Assembly (NCBI GenBank): GCA_024235895.1
Contig: JACKLM010000004.1
Span: 664,053 to 728,052, forward strand
DNA from: Burkholderiaceae bacterium
GTDB lineage: Bacteria; Pseudomonadota; Gammaproteobacteria; Burkholderiales; Burkholderiaceae_C
DNA: 64,000 nucleotides
Direction of reading: 5' to 3'
Shown here: one piece after another, positions 10,332 through 20,707 of the stretch
Numbering within the stretch: position 1 is the stretch's first letter
Layout: every line of letters begins with the position of its first letter
Notes under the pieces: model-generated
What the model saw: the letters and a program-made list of their open reading frames with translations, nothing else
The model's database searches: none
What the model was told of the DNA's origin: nothing
Made by a program: the position numbers and the translations under genes

Positions 10332-10571
10332 ATGAGCGATATCGAATCCCGTGTCAAGAAGATCATCGCCGAGCAACTCGGCGTGCCCGAGGCGGACGTC
10401 ACCAACGAGAAGGCCTTCGTGGCCGACCTCGGCGCCGACTCGCTCGACACGGTGGAGCTGGTGATGGCCCTCGAGGACGAGTTCGGGATCGAGATCCCGG
10501 ACGAGGAGGCCGAGAAGATCACCACGGTGCAGCTGGCGATCGACTACGCGGTCGCGCACCAGAAGGCCTGA
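10332..10571 (+). CDS. acpP: Acyl carrier protein
   Basis: This 79-residue acidic carrier holds growing acyl chains on a phosphopantetheine arm. The attachment serine is in GADSLDTVELVMALEDEF near residue 37, and the rest (MSDIESRVKKII, IPDEEAEKITTV) is nearly canonical. A strong GGAGGAG ribosome-binding site precedes the ATG. AcpS, which installs the prosthetic group, is encoded at 23361. The position between fabG and fabF is conserved. Confidence 0.98.
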   Translation: MSDIESRVKKIIAEQLGVPEADVTNEKAFVADLGADSLDTVELVMALEDEFGIEIPDEEAEKITTVQLAIDYAVAHQKA

Positions 10572-10593
10572 CGGGCAGGGCAGGGGTCTGCGC

Positions 10594-11838
<1,245 letters not shown>

Positions 11839-11853
11839 GCGGCAGCAGGGCTC

Positions 11854-12351
11854 ATGCACACGGCGCCGGCGGTGGCGTTCGACGCCGACGACGGCGGCCG
11901 CTGGCGCGCCGCGGTCGCGGCCCTGTCCGGCCTGGCCGCCGCCGTGCTCGCGCGCTGGGCCTTGCTGTGGGCTGCCGCGGTCGATGGTCCCGCCGCCGGC
12001 TGGCCGGGGATGGACCTGATCGCCGCCGTCGCGGCCGCCCTGGCCGCGGCGCTGGCGGCCTGGCGGCTCGGCCGGCCGTCGCCGGCGCGGCTGATCTGGA
12101 ATTCGCACGATTGGCTGTGGCAGCCCGAGGGCGGGCCGGCGCTGGCCGGCCGCGTGCAAGTGATGGCCGACCTCGGGGGCTGGATGCTGCTGCGATTCGA
12201 CCCGCTGGCCGCGCGCGATCCGGCCGCGCGGCCGCGGCCGGCCCGGGGACGGCGCTGGATCCCGCTGGCCGCGCCCGGCGGCGGGGTGCGTGCGGCGCTG
12301 GTCGCGTCCGCGCGGGCTGGCGGCCGGGCCGCCTCGGTGCGCGGCGCATGA
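11854..12351 (+). CDS. Small conserved membrane protein between fabF and rpoE
   Basis: This 165-residue protein has no function I recognise. Two hydrophobic segments (about residues 18-40 and 50-70) would form a membrane hairpin. A soluble C-terminal part follows with the phrase WNSHDWLWQPEGG and several Trp and Pro residues. The size, the two N-terminal helices and the Trp-rich cytoplasmic tail recall the YgfX/CptA group, but similarity by eye is weak. It overlaps the rpoE start by 4 nt, so it is probably translated with the sigma factor and may act in envelope stress or lipid homeostasis. Confidence 0.6.
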   Translation: MHTAPAVAFDADDGGRWRAAVAALSGLAAAVLARWALLWAAAVDGPAAGWPGMDLIAAVAAALAAALAAWRLGRPSPARLIWNSHDWLWQPEGGPALAGRVQVMADLGGWMLLRFDPLAARDPAARPRPARGRRWIPLAAPGGGVRAALVASARAGGRAASVRGA

Positions 12352-12962
12352 ACGACCCGCAGGCCGATGCGCTGCTGGTCGAGCGCGTCAAGCGCGGCGA
12401 CCAGCGTGCGTTCGAGATGCTGGTCGTCAAGTACCAGCGCCGGATCGAGCGGCTGATCGGCCGCATGGTGCGCGACGTCGACCTCGTCGCCGACATCGCG
12501 CAGGAGACCTTCATCCGCGCCTACCGGGCGCTGCCGCAGTTCCGCGGCGAGAGCGCCTTCTACACCTGGCTGTACCGGATCGCGGTCAACACCGCCAAGA
12601 AGGCGCTGGTCGACCTCAAGCGCGACCCGCTGCTGCTGGAGTCGGCGCGCGGCGGCGGTGGCGACGGCGACGGGGACGAAACTTCCCGCGTCGAGAACGA
12701 ACTAAGCGACGGCGCGACCCCGGAGTCCGAGCTTGCGAGCCGGCAGGTCGCGCGTGCCGTCAATGCCGCCATCGAGGCCTTGTCCGACGACCTGCGCCAG
12801 GCGATCCTGCTGCGCGAGATCGAGGGCATGAGCTACGAGGAGATCGCCGACGCGATGAACTGCCCGATCGGGACCGTGCGTTCCCGCATCTTCCGTGCCC
12901 GCGAGGCGATCGCCGAGCGGCTGCGGCCCCTGCTGGATACGCGCGAGGGCACGCGCTGGTGA
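12348..12962 (+). CDS. rpoE: RNA polymerase sigma factor RpoE (ECF)
   Basis: This 204-residue extracytoplasmic-function sigma factor directs the envelope-stress response. Region 2 holds FEMLVVKYQRRI and DIAQETFIRAYRALPQF near residue 50, and region 4 holds LREIEGMSYEEIADAMNCP and GTVRSRIFRAREAI near 170. A Gly/Asp-rich linker (about residues 100-125) separates them and is longer than in E. coli. The gene is followed by rseA, rseB and degP, its usual regulators and target. The position straight after the fatty-acid genes ties membrane synthesis to envelope stress. Confidence 0.95.
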   Translation: MNDPQADALLVERVKRGDQRAFEMLVVKYQRRIERLIGRMVRDVDLVADIAQETFIRAYRALPQFRGESAFYTWLYRIAVNTAKKALVDLKRDPLLLESARGGGGDGDGDETSRVENELSDGATPESELASRQVARAVNAAIEALSDDLRQAILLREIEGMSYEEIADAMNCPIGTVRSRIFRAREAIAERLRPLLDTREGTRW

Positions 12963-13017
12963 TGCCGCCGCGCGATCCGCCACGCCCCCGGTTCCGACAC
13001 CAACCCGCCTGTCGACC

Positions 13018-13701
13018 ATGAATCCGTTCACCCCACCCGACGATGCGGCCCGCGGCGATGCCGCCGGGCATGCCGACGAAGCCGACCGCCTGGGACTGTC
13101 CGCGTTGATGGACGGCGACGCCGGTGCGGCCGAGCCCGTCTGCCTGGCCTGGCGCGACGACGCCGCGCTGCGTGCGCGCTGGCACGCCTACCACCTGATC
13201 GGCGACGTGCTGCGCTCCGAGGAGCTGGCCACGCCGGCGGCGCACGACGCGCGGCTGCTGGCCGCCGTGCGCGCGCGGCTGGCGCGGGAGCCCGTGATCG
13301 TCGCGCCGCAGCCGGCGCCGGCGCGGCGAGGCGGCTGGCGCATGCCGGCCGCGCAGGCGGCGGGTGTCGCGGCGCGGGCCGGCGTGCTGGTCGTGCTGCA
13401 GGCCCCCGATGCCGTCGCACCCGGTGGGCCAGGCGCTGCCGTGCAGCTGGCCGACGTGCAGGCGGGTGGGCCGCCGACGGTGCTGGCCCGCTCGCCGGCC
13501 ACGCCGATGGACAGGGCGCGCACGCTCGCGACCGCCGGGGCCGGGATGCTGCAGTTCAGCACCCCCACGCGCGCGCAGATGCTGCGTGAGGCGCGCGTCG
13601 ACGAGTACTTGCGTGCGCACCGCGACCTGCTCGCGGGCTCGCCGGCCGCGTTGCCGGGCGGTGCGATGCGGTCGGTCGACTTCCAGCTGCCGCAGCGCTG
13701 A
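13018..13701 (+). CDS. rseA: Sigma-E anti-sigma factor RseA
   Basis: RseA holds RpoE inactive at the inner membrane until periplasmic stress triggers its cleavage. This 227-residue protein begins with an anti-sigma domain (LSALMDGDAGAAEP, then WHAYHLIGDVLRSEEL near residue 65). A moderately hydrophobic stretch around residues 107-127 should be the membrane span, but it contains an Arg and several small residues, so the helix is weak. The periplasmic tail ends with a conserved block (VDEYLRAHRDLLAG, MRSVDFQ). Its stop overlaps the rseB start by one base. The context makes the assignment safe despite the low sequence conservation. Confidence 0.88.
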   Translation: MNPFTPPDDAARGDAAGHADEADRLGLSALMDGDAGAAEPVCLAWRDDAALRARWHAYHLIGDVLRSEELATPAAHDARLLAAVRARLAREPVIVAPQPAPARRGGWRMPAAQAAGVAARAGVLVVLQAPDAVAPGGPGAAVQLADVQAGGPPTVLARSPATPMDRARTLATAGAGMLQFSTPTRAQMLREARVDEYLRAHRDLLAGSPAALPGGAMRSVDFQLPQR

Positions 13702-14690
13702 TGGCGTCGCCGCTGCTGTCCCTGCGCCGCTGGGTGCTGGCGACCGCCAGCGCGGCGCTGCTGCCCTGGGGCGGCGCGCTGGCGCAGGCGCTGCCGCACG
13801 CCGAGGCCGAGGCCTGGCTGGCGCGCCTGAACGAGGCGGCCAGCGCGCGCAACTACCGTGGCGTCATGGTCTTCACGACCGAGGGCGTGGTGTCGAGCTC
13901 GCGCGTCGCGCATGTCGGTGCCGGCGGCGAGGTGCTCGAGCGCGTCGAGGCGCTGGACGGCCGGATGCACCGCGTCTACCGGCGCGGCGACACGGTCTAC
14001 ACCGTGTGGCCCGATCGCCGCGTCGTCGTCGTCGAGCAGCGCGGCGCCGCCCCCGGGCTGGTGTCGACGCGGCGGCGCGTCGAGCCGCGCGCACTGGACC
14101 ACTATGCGCTGCAGACGCAGGGGCGCGCCCACGTGGCGGGGCGGCCGGCGCAGCGGGTGCTGATGCAGCCGCGCGACGAGTGGCGCTTCGCGCAGCGGCT
14201 GTGGGCCGACGAGGCCAGCGGGCTGCTGCTGCGCGCCGACGTGCTCGGCAGCGATGGCCGCGTGCTCGAGTCCTCCGCCTTCAGCGAGGTCGAGCTCGAC
14301 ATCGCGGCCGACGCCGAGTCCCTGCTCGACGGCATGCAGCCGCCCGGCTTCGAGGTCGTGACGGCGCGGCGCGAGGGCGTCGAGCTGGCGCGCCAGGGCT
14401 GGCGGCTGGTCGCGCCGCCGCCGGGCTTCGAGCTGATGGCGTGCATGCGCCGGCCGGCGCCGGGGCGGCCTGGCGATGCGCTGCAGGCGATGTTTTCCGA
14501 CGGGCTGAGCTTCGTGTCGGTCTTCATCGAGCCCTACCGCGAGTCGCAGCACGCCGGCGCGCTCAGCGCCGAGCTCGGCGCGATGCACACCGTGATGCAG
14601 CGCGTCGGCGAGCACTGGATCACCGCGATGGGCGACGTGCCGCGGCCCACGCTCGAGCAGTTCGTGCGCGCGCTGCAGCGCCAGCCGTGA
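13701..14690 (+). CDS. rseB: Sigma-E regulatory protein RseB/MucB
   Basis: RseB is a periplasmic sensor that binds RseA and protects it from DegS. This 329-residue protein has a signal peptide with cleavage near ALAQA at about residue 29. A lipid-binding LolA-like domain follows (WLARLNEAASARNYRGVMVF onward), then the C-terminal domain. Phrases such as LDGRMHRVYRRGD and HWITAMGDVP fit the MucB/RseB family. It begins on the last base of rseA and leads into degP after 107 nt. Confidence 0.92.
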   Translation: MASPLLSLRRWVLATASAALLPWGGALAQALPHAEAEAWLARLNEAASARNYRGVMVFTTEGVVSSSRVAHVGAGGEVLERVEALDGRMHRVYRRGDTVYTVWPDRRVVVVEQRGAAPGLVSTRRRVEPRALDHYALQTQGRAHVAGRPAQRVLMQPRDEWRFAQRLWADEASGLLLRADVLGSDGRVLESSAFSEVELDIAADAESLLDGMQPPGFEVVTARREGVELARQGWRLVAPPPGFELMACMRRPAPGRPGDALQAMFSDGLSFVSVFIEPYRESQHAGALSAELGAMHTVMQRVGEHWITAMGDVPRPTLEQFVRALQRQP

Positions 14691-14797
14691 GGGCTGCGGC
14701 CGCGGCAGCGCGCCGGTCGGCGCGCGCGGGCGGCGACACGTTGAACCTGGATCCTGCGCGGCCGGCCGGCGGCCGCGACCCTGACTGGAGAGACGAC

Positions 14798-16309
14798 ATG
14801 ACGACAGCAATCGACTTCCTCCCGGCGCCGGCGCCGCGCGCGACGCGTGCACCTCGCCGCGCGGCGGCGGCCTCGATGGCCGGCGCGCTGATCCTCGGCG
14901 TCGCGCTCGCCGCGGCGCCGGCGCTCGCGCAAAACGGCGCGCCGGCGCTGCCCACGGTCCAGCTGCCCGACTTCTCGGTGCTGGCCGAGCGCGTCGGCCC
15001 GTCGGTGGTCAACATCCGCACGCTGGAGCGCGTGCAGGCGGGGGCGATGCCCGGATTCCCCCAGCTGGACCCGAATATCGAGGAGTTCTTCCGCCGCTTC
15101 GGCATCCCGATGCCCGGCCGCCCGGACCCGCGCGGGCCGCGCGGCGGCCCCGACGGCGAGCCGCGCCAGCGCGGCGTCGGATCGGGATTCATCCTCGGCG
15201 CCGACGGCTACGTGATGACGAACGCGCACGTCGTGCAGGGCGCCGACGAGGTCATGGTCACGCTGCACGACAAGCGCGAGTTCAAGGCGCGCATCGTCGG
15301 CGCCGACCGGCGCACCGACGTCGCGGTGGTCAAGATCGACGCCACTGGGCTGCCGGCGGTGAAGATCGGCGACGTCAACCGGCTCAAGGTCGGCGAGTGG
15401 GTGCTCGCGATCGGTTCGCCGTTCGGCCTGGACAACACCGTGACCGCCGGCATCGTCAGCGCCAAGCAGCGCGATACCGGCGACTACCTGCCGTTCATCC
15501 AGACCGACGTGGCGATCAACCCCGGCAATTCGGGCGGGCCGCTGATCAACCTGCGCGGCGAGGTCGTCGGCATCAACTCGCAGATCTACAGCCGCTCGGG
15601 CGGCTTCATGGGCATCAGTTTCGCGATCCCGATCGACGAGGCGATGAACGTGGCCGACCAGCTGCGCGCGCAGGGCCGCGTGATCCGGGGCCGCATCGGC
15701 GTGCAGATCGCGCCGGTGACCAAGGACGTCGCCGAGGCGATCGGGCTGGGCGAGGCCAAGGGTGCGCTGGTGCGCGGCGTCGAGCCCGACGGCCCGGCCG
15801 CCAAGGCGGGCATCGAGGCCGGCGACATCATCACCCGCGTCGACGGCCGCAGGGTCGAGAATTCGTCCGACCTGCCGCGCATCGTCGGCGGCACCAAGCC
15901 CGGCACCCGCAGCGCGATCCAGGTCTTCCGTCGCGGCGACTACAAGGATCTGCGCGTGACGGTCGGCGAGTTCCCCGCCGACACCCCGGTGGCCGCTGCC
16001 GGCGGCGGCGCCGAGCCGCCGCGCGCGCAGGCGGCGGCGACTGCACTCGGGCTGTCCGTCGTCGACCTCGACGCCGACGAGAAGAAGGCGCTGGGTGTCG
16101 ACGGCGGCGTGCGCGTCGAGTCGGTCGAAGGGGCCGCCGCGCGCGCTGGCGTCCAGGGGGGCGACGTCATCCTGCAGATCGGCAACCAGGCGGTCACGGA
16201 TGCGCGCCAGTTCGTCGAGGTGGCGCAGCGTGCGGCCAGGGACGGGCGCGCGGTCAGCGTGCTGGTGCGCCGGGGCGAGCTGGTCAACTTCCTGCTGATC
16301 AAGCCCTGA
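14798..16309 (+). CDS. degP: Periplasmic serine protease DegP/MucD
   Basis: This 503-residue HtrA-family protease and chaperone degrades misfolded periplasmic proteins. An N-terminal signal peptide of about 45 residues ends near PALAQ. The catalytic triad is His144 in TNAHVV, Asp174 in RRTDVAVVKI and Ser245 in NPGNSGGPL. Two PDZ domains follow, roughly residues 300-390 and 410-500. The start is the ATG at 14798, giving a long basic n-region. It ends the rpoE operon and is probably also a sigma-E target. The 482-bp non-coding gap after it is unusually long for this region. Confidence 0.95.
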   Translation: MTTAIDFLPAPAPRATRAPRRAAAASMAGALILGVALAAAPALAQNGAPALPTVQLPDFSVLAERVGPSVVNIRTLERVQAGAMPGFPQLDPNIEEFFRRFGIPMPGRPDPRGPRGGPDGEPRQRGVGSGFILGADGYVMTNAHVVQGADEVMVTLHDKREFKARIVGADRRTDVAVVKIDATGLPAVKIGDVNRLKVGEWVLAIGSPFGLDNTVTAGIVSAKQRDTGDYLPFIQTDVAINPGNSGGPLINLRGEVVGINSQIYSRSGGFMGISFAIPIDEAMNVADQLRAQGRVIRGRIGVQIAPVTKDVAEAIGLGEAKGALVRGVEPDGPAAKAGIEAGDIITRVDGRRVENSSDLPRIVGGTKPGTRSAIQVFRRGDYKDLRVTVGEFPADTPVAAAGGGAEPPRAQAAATALGLSVVDLDADEKKALGVDGGVRVESVEGAAARAGVQGGDVILQIGNQAVTDARQFVEVAQRAARDGRAVSVLVRRGELVNFLLIKP

Positions 16310-16408
16310 GGGCCTGGGCCCTGAGGTCCGCGGCACCCGGGCGGGGCCGCGACCGCGCGAGGCGGCTTGACCAACTGCCAAGCCGGGTCTTTCCGCGATG
16401 CAGGATCT

Positions 16409-16439
16409 GACGTTGCGGTTCTCTTGGAGACGTTGCGGT
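16409..16439. repeat. 11-bp direct repeats spaced 20 bp
   Basis: GACGTTGCGGT occurs at 16409-16419 and again at 16429-16439. The 20-bp period puts both on the same face of the helix, as in tandem operator sites. They lie 100 bp after degP and about 350 bp before lepA. No regulator is known to me for this word. Confidence 0.5.
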
Positions 16440-16577
16440 CTCGTGACTGCCCGGCGACGTGAGTGCGCTCTCACTTCGGGGCGGCCGGCCTCGATTGCCC
16501 GGCCAACAGGCTAGAATCGCCGCATCGGACGGCGTTTTCCGCCGTCTGGTGTCGAGCATTCGACAACAGCCGGATGC

Positions 16578-16609
16578 TTGTCCACAAGCTGTGGAAAACC
16601 TGTGGACGA
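16578..16609. promoter_or_regulatory. Cluster of three DnaA-box-like 9-mers
   Basis: TTGTCCACA at 16578-16586 (plus), TTTTCCACA on the minus strand at 16590-16598 and TCGTCCACA on the minus strand at 16601-16609 resemble the DnaA box TTATNCACA, with one, one and two mismatches. Three within 32 bp is notable in such GC-rich DNA. No dnaA, dnaN or AT-rich unwinding region is nearby, so this is not oriC. A DnaA-titration or transcription-control site is possible. Confidence 0.45.
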
Positions 16610-16659
16610 GCGGCCCCTGTTGGCGCACTGCAACGAGCCGAAAGCAAGCAACGGCGCGG

Positions 16660-16687
16660 CTTGCGGGGCGGGCCTTCTGGCTACAAT
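16660..16687 (+). promoter_or_regulatory. Promoter for the lepA leader RNA
   Basis: TACAAT at 16682-16687 is a good -10 box. CTTGCG at 16660-16665 is a weak -35 at 16-bp spacing. The expected start, about 7 nt downstream, falls at 16694, exactly where a perfect hairpin arm begins. That coincidence supports the call. Confidence 0.5.
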
Positions 16688-16693
16688 GGCCTC

Positions 16694-16760
16694 CCAACAA
16701 GCAGTTGCCAAACGTCTTTGTTGGAAGGCGCGTCAGACCCTTGGACGCGCCTATTTTTTT
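16694..16760 (+). ncRNA. Candidate 67-nt small RNA or lepA leader
   Basis: This untranslated segment can fold into two perfect hairpins. CCAACAA (16694-16700) pairs with TTGTTGG (16718-16724) around a 17-nt loop, and one base later comes a 9-bp terminator stem followed by seven T. With the TACAAT box at 16682 it reads as a complete small transcription unit. lepA starts 31 nt after the T run with no room for another promoter. The RNA is therefore either a free small RNA with read-through, or a leader in which a terminator controls lepA and lepB. I do not recognise the family. Confidence 0.5.
16726..16760 (+). terminator. Intrinsic terminator just upstream of lepA
   Basis: AGGCGCGTC (16726-16734) and GACGCGCCT (16744-16752) form a perfect 9-bp stem with a 9-nt loop, then an A and seven T residues (16754-16760). 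It is one of the best rho-independent terminators in the window. It lies inside the apparent lepA leader, not at an operon end. Confidence 0.8.
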
Positions 16761-16791
16761 GTTCGCCGCGGCGTGGCGCGACGACCCTGCG

Positions 16792-18600
<1,809 letters not shown>

Positions 18601-18613
18601 ACCGGTTCCCCCG

Positions 18614-19582
18614 ATGAGTGCACTGACTGCCGTCCTGTACGGCGCGCTGGCCGTCTACCTCGGCGGCTGGTTCCTCGGCCAGTGGATGGGCAACTTCTCG
18701 TTGCTGCTGTTCGTGCTGACGCTGGTGACGATGCTGTACTGGCTGGCCGAGCGGCTGCGCTTCAGGCCGGCACGGCTGGCGGCGGCGGCCGAGCTCGAGG
18801 CGGGGCACGCGCGCCGGCGCGAGGAGCTCGCGCGCCAGGGCATCACCCAGGTCGACGGCGACGTCGCCGCTGCGCGCGACAAGCTGCTCGCGCAGCCCTG
18901 GTGGCTGGACTGGACCGCCGGGCTGTTCCCGGTCATCCTGGTCGTCTTCGTGCTGCGCTCGTTCCTGTTCGAGCCGTTCAAGATCCCGTCCGGGTCGATG
19001 GTCCCGACGCTGCGGGTCGGCGACCTGATCCTGGTGAACAAGTACCACTACGGCATCCGGCTGCCGGTCCTCAACACCAAGGTGCTCGACAACGAGCCGG
19101 TGAATCGCGGCGACGTGGTCGTCTTCCGCTACCCGGTCGACCCGCGCGTGGACTACATCAAGCGCGTCGTCGGCCTGCCGGGCGACACCGTGGCCTACGC
19201 GGACCAGCGGCTGTCGATCAACGGCGAGCCGGTGGCGACCGTCGCGCAGGGCGAGTTCTACGACGACGACAGCCTGCGCTACACGCCGATGTTCGGCGAG
19301 ACGCTCGGCGAGGTCGAGCACCGCATCCTCGTCAATCCACGGCAGCCGAGCTACTTCGGGCCGCTGCCCAAGAACTTTCCCTTTGCCGAGAATTGCCGAT
19401 ACAGTGCCGAGGGCATGCGCTGCACCGTGCCGCCGGGCCACTACTTCGTGATGGGCGACAACCGCGACAATTCGCAGGACTCGCGCTTCTGGGGTTTCGT
19501 GCCCGACGACAACCTCGTCGGCCGCGCCTTCTTCGTGTGGATGAACTTCGGCAACCTCGGCCGCATCGGGCCCTTCCATTGA
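18614..19582 (+). CDS. lepB: Signal peptidase I
   Basis: LepB cleaves signal peptides from exported proteins on the outer face of the inner membrane. This 322-residue protein has two N-terminal membrane segments, around residues 5-45 and 100-118. The catalytic Ser128 is in PSGSMVPTL and Lys183 in YIKRVVGLPGD. The box E phrase MGDNRDNSQDSR is present near residue 280. It lies between lepA and a DUF4845 gene, the standard order in Burkholderiales. Confidence 0.96.
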   Translation: MSALTAVLYGALAVYLGGWFLGQWMGNFSLLLFVLTLVTMLYWLAERLRFRPARLAAAAELEAGHARRREELARQGITQVDGDVAAARDKLLAQPWWLDWTAGLFPVILVVFVLRSFLFEPFKIPSGSMVPTLRVGDLILVNKYHYGIRLPVLNTKVLDNEPVNRGDVVVFRYPVDPRVDYIKRVVGLPGDTVAYADQRLSINGEPVATVAQGEFYDDDSLRYTPMFGETLGEVEHRILVNPRQPSYFGPLPKNFPFAENCRYSAEGMRCTVPPGHYFVMGDNRDNSQDSRFWGFVPDDNLVGRAFFVWMNFGNLGRIGPFH

Positions 19583-19604
19583 CCTGCCTCGCGACGGACC
19601 GCCC

Positions 19605-19982
19605 ATGACCCCCACGCCGCACCGCCTCGCACCGCGTCGCCGCCAAGGCGGCCTGACCCTGTTCGGGATGCTGTTCTGGGCCATCCTGATCGGCTTCGTC
19701 GGCTACGTCGCCGTCGTCACGCTGCCGACGGTCAACGAGTACTGGACGACCCTGCGCGCGATCAACAAGATCGCCGACTCGCCGCCGTCGACGGTCGGCG
19801 AGATCCGCAGCGCGTTCGACCGCCAGAAGGACATCGAGTACGCGATCCAGGCCGTCTCGGGCAAGGACCTGGAGATCACGAAGGAGAACGACCGCGTCGT
19901 CATCGGCTTCGCGTACGACAAGGAGATCGCCCTCTTCGGGCCGGTCTACCTGCTGATCAAGTACGAGGGGCGCACCCGCTAG
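19605..19982 (+). CDS. DUF4845 membrane protein
   Basis: This 125-residue protein has one membrane helix near the N-terminus (LTLFGMLFWAILIGFVGYVAVVTLPTV, residues about 18-43) preceded by basic residues. A small periplasmic domain follows with DIEYAIQAVSGKDLEI. The family DUF4845 is regularly encoded between lepB and rnc in betaproteobacteria, but its function is unknown to me. The pilin-like N-terminus, with a Gly before a hydrophobic helix, is worth noting, though no prepilin cleavage motif with Glu+5 is seen. The stop codon overlaps the rnc start. Confidence 0.85.
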   Translation: MTPTPHRLAPRRRQGGLTLFGMLFWAILIGFVGYVAVVTLPTVNEYWTTLRAINKIADSPPSTVGEIRSAFDRQKDIEYAIQAVSGKDLEITKENDRVVIGFAYDKEIALFGPVYLLIKYEGRTR

Positions 19983-20686
19983 TGGACGACGCGCTGGCCG
20001 CCCTGCAGCGGCGCCTGGGTCACGACTTCGCCGACCCGGCGCTGCTGGAGCGCGCGCTGACGCACCGCAGCGCCGGCGCCGCGCACAACGAGCGGCTGGA
20101 GTTCCTCGGCGACGCCGTGCTCAGCCTGGCGGTCTCGGCGATGCTGTTCGAGCGCTTCGGCGGCTCCGACGAGGGCGACCTCACCCGCGTGCGCGCGCAC
20201 CTGGTGCGCGAGGACAGCCTGCACCGAACCGCGCTCGCGCTCGGGCTGCCGGCGGTGCTGCGGCTGTCCGAGGGCGAGGCGCGCGGCGGCGGCGCGAGCC
20301 GGCCGTCGATCCTCGCCGACGCGATGGAGGCGGTGCTGGGCGCGGTCTTCCTCGACGCCGGCTTCGACGCCGCCGGGCGCGTCGTCGCCGGGCTGTTCGG
20401 TGAGCTCATCGCCGCCACCGACGTCGGCGCGTGGCGCAAGGACGCCAAGACCGAGTTGCAGGAGTGGCTGCAGGCGCGCCGGCTGCCGGTGCCCGCGTAC
20501 CGCATCGCCGCCACGCGCGGGCAGGCACATGCGCAGACCTTCGAGGTCGAGTGCGAGGTCACGACGCTGGGCCTGGCCGAGCGCGGCGAGGGCCGATCGC
20601 GCCGTGCTGCCGAGCAGCAGGCCGCGCGCCGCATGCTCGAGGTCCTGCTGGCCAGCGACCGGCCGGATGGCCCGCTGCGCCGCTGA
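19982..20686 (+). CDS. rnc: Ribonuclease III
   Basis: RNase III cuts double-stranded RNA and processes rRNA precursors. This 234-residue protein starts at a GTG that shares its G with the upstream TAG. The catalytic signature NERLEFLGDAVLSLAVS is near residue 35, and the second metal-binding block DAMEAVLGAVFLDAGF is near 115. A C-terminal double-stranded-RNA-binding domain (about residues 155-225, TELQEWLQARRLP onward) completes it. The rnc-era-recO order is conserved. Confidence 0.96.
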   Translation: MDDALAALQRRLGHDFADPALLERALTHRSAGAAHNERLEFLGDAVLSLAVSAMLFERFGGSDEGDLTRVRAHLVREDSLHRTALALGLPAVLRLSEGEARGGGASRPSILADAMEAVLGAVFLDAGFDAAGRVVAGLFGELIAATDVGAWRKDAKTELQEWLQARRLPVPAYRIAATRGQAHAQTFEVECEVTTLGLAERGEGRSRRAAEQQAARRMLEVLLASDRPDGPLRR

Positions 20687-20707
20687 GCGCCTCCGCGTCC
20701 CGAGCCG

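Noticed and set aside
16578..16609. oriC assignment for the DnaA-box-like cluster
   Set aside because: There is no AT-rich unwinding element and no dnaA, dnaN, gyrB or rpmH nearby, so an origin is not supported.
16459..16791. N-terminal extension of LepA by 111 codons
   Set aside because: The added sequence covers the DnaA-like sites, the hairpins and the T run, and LepA proteins start at MKHIRNFSI. The open frame there is chance.
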